From positions 1 through 6,748 of the forward strand of contig JAUWOI010000246.1 of NCBI GenBank assembly GCA_030612185.1: DNA of 6,748 bases. The letters are read 5' to 3'. The stretch is from Anaerolineae bacterium (GTDB taxonomy: Bacteria; Chloroflexota; Anaerolineae; B4-G1). The position numbers and the translations under genes are program-made. Below are positions 4,348 to 6,748 of this stretch, piece by piece; within the stretch, counting starts at the first letter, position 1; every line of letters begins with the position of its first letter. The notes below the pieces were generated by a model, which was given only the letters and a program-made list of their open reading frames with translations, ran no database searches and was not told the DNA's origin.

Positions 4348-5646
4348 TTACGCGGGCTGGCAAACTCTTGCCAGCGGTACCCATCTCTGGGCTGGAAGAC
4401 GCGGCCTGCGGTCTCTCGAAACACCCCATAATCGTCTTTTCCATCCGTTCAGCGTTCCCGAGTAAATATACTCGACGGGACCCTGCATCCACCAGTCCTC
4501 TCCCCGCTTTTCGATGACCAGCTCGCCGATTCTTCTGGCATAGGGCGGGGCGATGGTACACCCTTGCGGGCTGAACACCGAGCCCTCGGTCAGGACTTTG
4601 GCCCCCTCGCCTGCCAGCAGGCCCAGTTCGTGGGCGATGGCCACGACCGCGGTGGCCCCTGTCCCACACGCTTTGGTTGTGTTCCAGCTCCCCCGCTCGT
4701 AGACCCGCATCTGAATTTCGGCCCGGTTAGGCCCGATAGCAGCGATGTTTACGTTGATCCCCTCGCTTGGATTGAACAATCCCAGGCCTGCCCTGAGCGA
4801 AGCCGAAGGGGCCTGCCCTGAGCGAGGTCGAGGGGGTTCGCCCTGCTCCGGCGACCTGTCGTTGAGGAAATCCCCCAACAGGCACAGGATGCGGTTGCGA
4901 TAGGCCTCCTCTTCCTCGAAAAAGGTGCCCAGGTGGGCGCGGCAAAGGCCCAGTTGCTCCTGAACGAACGGCGTGCTGGCGACGAAGCAGACCAGGTGAG
5001 GTTCGGCGGTGTAGGTCACGTAGCCTCTGAGGGCCAGGGAGAATTTCCCTCCTGGCAGAGGGATGGGTACCGCCAGTTCGACGAACTCGACTGTGTCGGA
5101 GCAAGGTTGGGCGACCTGGTCGTACAAAGCGGTTCTGAACTGAGCCAGCAATCTCGAATTCGGCCCCATGCACACCTGGTATGTGTTGGGCAGCGTGTCC
5201 CTCCGCACCCGCTTCACGCGGGGCGACGGGGTTGTGACTTCGGCGATAATCTTCAGTTCCCGCTTTTTCAGCTTGCGATGCAGATAGTCAGCCACGCATC
5301 GTATGCCGTTCCCGCACATGGAAGATTCCTGCCCGTTAGGCTCGATGATCCTCATGATAGCATCCGCTTTGAGAGTATTGGTACACAACATCTCTCGCAT
5401 CGTCGGGAGAACGCCCGGCGCAACCCATTTGTGTCCATGTGTCTGGCGAATATCCTCGAACACCTGATGACCAGGCCGCTGGACGAAAAGGACGCCGTTG
5501 CTACCGATGCCGAAATCGAAATCAGCATACTCCTGGGCAAAACGAAACTTGTCTCGTTCGTCCAACACAATGCCGTCGAGCTCATCAATGAGGGTGAAGT
5601 TGTTTCCGAGGGCAGTGTACTTGTGGAACCTGATGCTGTCCAGCAT
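4348..5646 (-). CDS. dapF: Diaminopimelate epimerase with extra insertions and C-terminal tail
   Basis: Cofactor-independent epimerase that interconverts LL- and meso-diaminopimelate for lysine and peptidoglycan. Both catalytic cysteines are present: C111 in MCGNGIRC and C327 in ACGTGATAVV. The N-terminal HKYTALGNNF replaces the usual GNDF. The conserved ERG precedes the second cysteine (ERGSWNTTKACGTG). At 432 residues it is about 150 longer than typical DapF. Extra segments lie at about 56-93, at about 235-292, and after GPVEYIYSG (from about residue 398). Residues 271-287 (PPRPRSGQAPSASLRAG) are encoded by an inserted dispersed repeat. The ATG at 5644-5646 is preferred over one at 5671-5673. 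It has GGGAGA upstream and gives the normal DapF N-terminus, while the other start would overlap cysS. It lies 11 bp after cysS and 19 bp before lysA. Both catalytic cysteines argue for an active enzyme. Confidence 0.9.
   Translation of the reverse strand: MLDSIRFHKYTALGNNFTLIDELDGIVLDERDKFRFAQEYADFDFGIGSNGVLFVQRPGHQVFEDIRQTHGHKWVAPGVLPTMREMLCTNTLKADAIMRIIEPNGQESSMCGNGIRCVADYLHRKLKKRELKIIAEVTTPSPRVKRVRRDTLPNTYQVCMGPNSRLLAQFRTALYDQVAQPCSDTVEFVELAVPIPLPGGKFSLALRGYVTYTAEPHLVCFVASTPFVQEQLGLCRAHLGTFFEEEEAYRNRILCLLGDFLNDRSPEQGEPPRPRSGQAPSASLRAGLGLFNPSEGINVNIAAIGPNRAEIQMRVYERGSWNTTKACGTGATAVVAIAHELGLLAGEGAKVLTEGSVFSPQGCTIAPPYARRIGELVIEKRGEDWWMQGPVEYIYSGTLNGWKRRLWGVSRDRRPRLPAQRWVPLARVCQPA
4356..4375. 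repeat. Perfect 8-bp hairpin at the dapF/lysA junction
   Basis: Arms GCTGGCAA (4356-4363) and TTGCCAGC (4368-4375) with a four-base loop. It lies in the last codons of dapF, 28 bases before the lysA start. No T-tract follows on the minus strand, so it is not a classical terminator. It could stabilise or mark processing of the mRNA. Confidence 0.6.
4787..4836. repeat. Two copies of a dispersed short repeat inserted in frame in dapF
   Basis: CCCTGAGCGAAGCCGAAGGG at 4791-4810 and CCCTGAGCGAGGTCGAGGGG at 4816-4835, each preceded by GCCTG. From memory this belongs to a widespread repeat family with core CTGAGCGAAGTCGAAGG in Chloroflexota and other genomes, recognisable by PERSRR or SLRAG in translation. 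Here it adds residues 271-287 to DapF without breaking the frame. Confidence 0.75.
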
Positions 5647-5657
5647 ATGGCGTCTCC

Positions 5658-6748
5658 CTACTTGCGCTTCCATCTCACGCCGTCGGGCGTGTCCTCGAGA
5701 GCATAACCCAGCTCACCGACCCTGGCCCGCAGCGCGTCGGCCTGCGCCCAATCCCTGGCGCGGCGGGCCTCTTCCCTCTCGGCAATTAACCTGCTGACCT
5801 CACCCGGCAGCTCGGCCACGGCTTCCCTGACGTCCACGAAGCCAAGCCCCAGCACGCGGTCGAAATCCAGGAGCGTTTCGTAAACGCGGAATTTCTGAGA
5901 GCGGTTCGCCTGGTGGGTCATCTCCCAGACCACGGCCAGGGCCTGGGGCATATTGAGGTCGTCGTTGACAGCCTCGCGGAACCTGGCTCTGAATTCCTCT
6001 ACCCAATCCTCTGCGCCGTGCAGGTGATCTCCCGCCAGGGAGCGAACGAAATCGTACAGCCCTCCCAGAGCCTTTTGGGAGGAGGTCAGAGCCTGGGCGG
6101 TGAAATCGAGCCGGGAGCGATACTTGGCCATGAGGCAGAGGTATCGAAAGGCCAGGGGATCAAAGCCCTGCTCCTTCAGGTCTCTCAGGGTGTGGAAATT
6201 GCCCAGGCTTTTGCCCATGCGCTCGGAGTCAACCTGCAAGAACTCGGCGTGTACCCAGTATCTGACGAACGGCTTGCCCGTGGCCGCTTCTGCCTGGGCG
6301 ATTTCGTTTTCGTGGTGCACGGGGATGTGGTCAATCCCGCCGGTGTGCAGATCGAACGTCTCGCCCAGATACTTGATGGACATGGCGGAGCACTCGATGT
6401 GCCAGCCCGGATACCCCCGGCCCCACGGGCTGTCCCATTGCATGATATGATTGGGCCGGTTCAACACCCAGAGCGCGAAGTCGGCCGGATGGTGTTTCTC
6501 CGGGTTCACTTCTACCCTGGCCCCCGCGGCCCGCCCGGCCATGTCCAGGCGCGAGAGCCTGCCGTACCCTTCGAACTTTGAGAGGTCGAAGTAGATGCCG
6601 CTGTGAACCTGGTAGGCGTAGCCTCTCTCCAGCAGCTCTTCCACCAGGGCGATCATTTCGGGGATGTGCTCTGTGGCCTTGCAGACGACGTGCGGGCTCA
6701 GGATATTCAACTGGTGCGTATCCTCGAAGAAAGCGCGGGTATAGAAAT
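5658..6748 (-). CDS. cysS: Cysteinyl-tRNA synthetase, 5' part beyond window
   Basis: Class I synthetase that charges tRNA-Cys. 362 residues are visible, from YTRAFFEDTHQLNI to the stop at 5658-5660. The HIGH motif and first zinc cysteine lie outside the window. Visible hallmarks are ATEHIPEMI, the zinc-site cysteine in GWHIECSAM, and the zinc-ligand His and Glu in HTGGIDHIPVHHENEIAQ. The signature loop reads ERMGKSLGNF instead of the usual KMSKSLGNF. The DALR-type anticodon domain contains NDDLNMPQALAVVWEM. The C-terminus ends LEDTPDGVRWKRK, the normal CysRS ending. The GGIDHIPVHHENEIAQ form is the one I recall from Chloroflexota and related CysRS; a MshC-type cysteine ligase is less likely given the C-terminal domain. 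It leads the dapF-lysA cluster with an 11-bp gap, indicating cotranscription. Confidence 0.95.
   Translation of the reverse strand, partial: FYTRAFFEDTHQLNILSPHVVCKATEHIPEMIALVEELLERGYAYQVHSGIYFDLSKFEGYGRLSRLDMAGRAAGARVEVNPEKHHPADFALWVLNRPNHIMQWDSPWGRGYPGWHIECSAMSIKYLGETFDLHTGGIDHIPVHHENEIAQAEAATGKPFVRYWVHAEFLQVDSERMGKSLGNFHTLRDLKEQGFDPLAFRYLCLMAKYRSRLDFTAQALTSSQKALGGLYDFVRSLAGDHLHGAEDWVEEFRARFREAVNDDLNMPQALAVVWEMTHQANRSQKFRVYETLLDFDRVLGLGFVDVREAVAELPGEVSRLIAEREEARRARDWAQADALRARVGELGYALEDTPDGVRWKRK

Overview
The window looks like a moderately GC-rich bacterial chromosome, most probably a member of the Chloroflexota (Anaerolineae-like). The grounds are indirect. The dapF reading frame carries a short dispersed repeat with core CCCTGAGCGAAG-CGAAGGG. 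There is also a 7-bp intergenic tandem repeat of ACGTGAA type, and a DUF4405 membrane protein next to a Gly/Arg-rich OB-fold-like secreted protein. I remember these as common in that phylum; no database was consulted. All convincing genes lie on the minus strand, so transcription runs from high to low coordinates.

Upstream block (6748 to about 2838): a cysS-dapF-lysA cluster. The 3' part of cysteinyl-tRNA synthetase enters from the window edge. It is followed after 11 bp by a diaminopimelate epimerase with unusual insertions, and after 19 bp by a diaminopimelate decarboxylase. The last two genes give the final two steps of lysine synthesis (LL-DAP to meso-DAP to L-lysine). A weak hairpin beyond lysA may end the transcript.

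Middle gap (2472-2894): this holds the hairpin, a 7-bp tandem repeat, a possible gene relic or structured RNA on the plus strand, and a well-formed promoter for the next block. That promoter has a TATACT -10 box preceded by three 11-bp direct repeats laid out like an OmpR/PhoB-family binding site.

Downstream block (2471 to 1): four genes, all with clear Shine-Dalgarno sequences. They encode a small DUF4405 membrane protein with histidines in a transmembrane helix, an anchored exported protein with a Gly/Arg-rich repeat linker and a C-terminal OB-like beta domain, a small probable lipoprotein ending in a Cys- and Asp/Asn-rich motif, and an OmpR-family response regulator cut by the window edge. 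A G-free leader built of 8-bp repeats precedes the second gene. Strong candidate terminators follow the second and third. I infer an envelope-located system, perhaps redox or metal related, controlled by its own two-component regulator. The functional part of that inference is untested.

The most interesting points are the PHO-box-like repeats, the G-free repeat leader, the recent 84-bp duplication in the OB-like gene, and the dispersed repeat inserted in frame in dapF.
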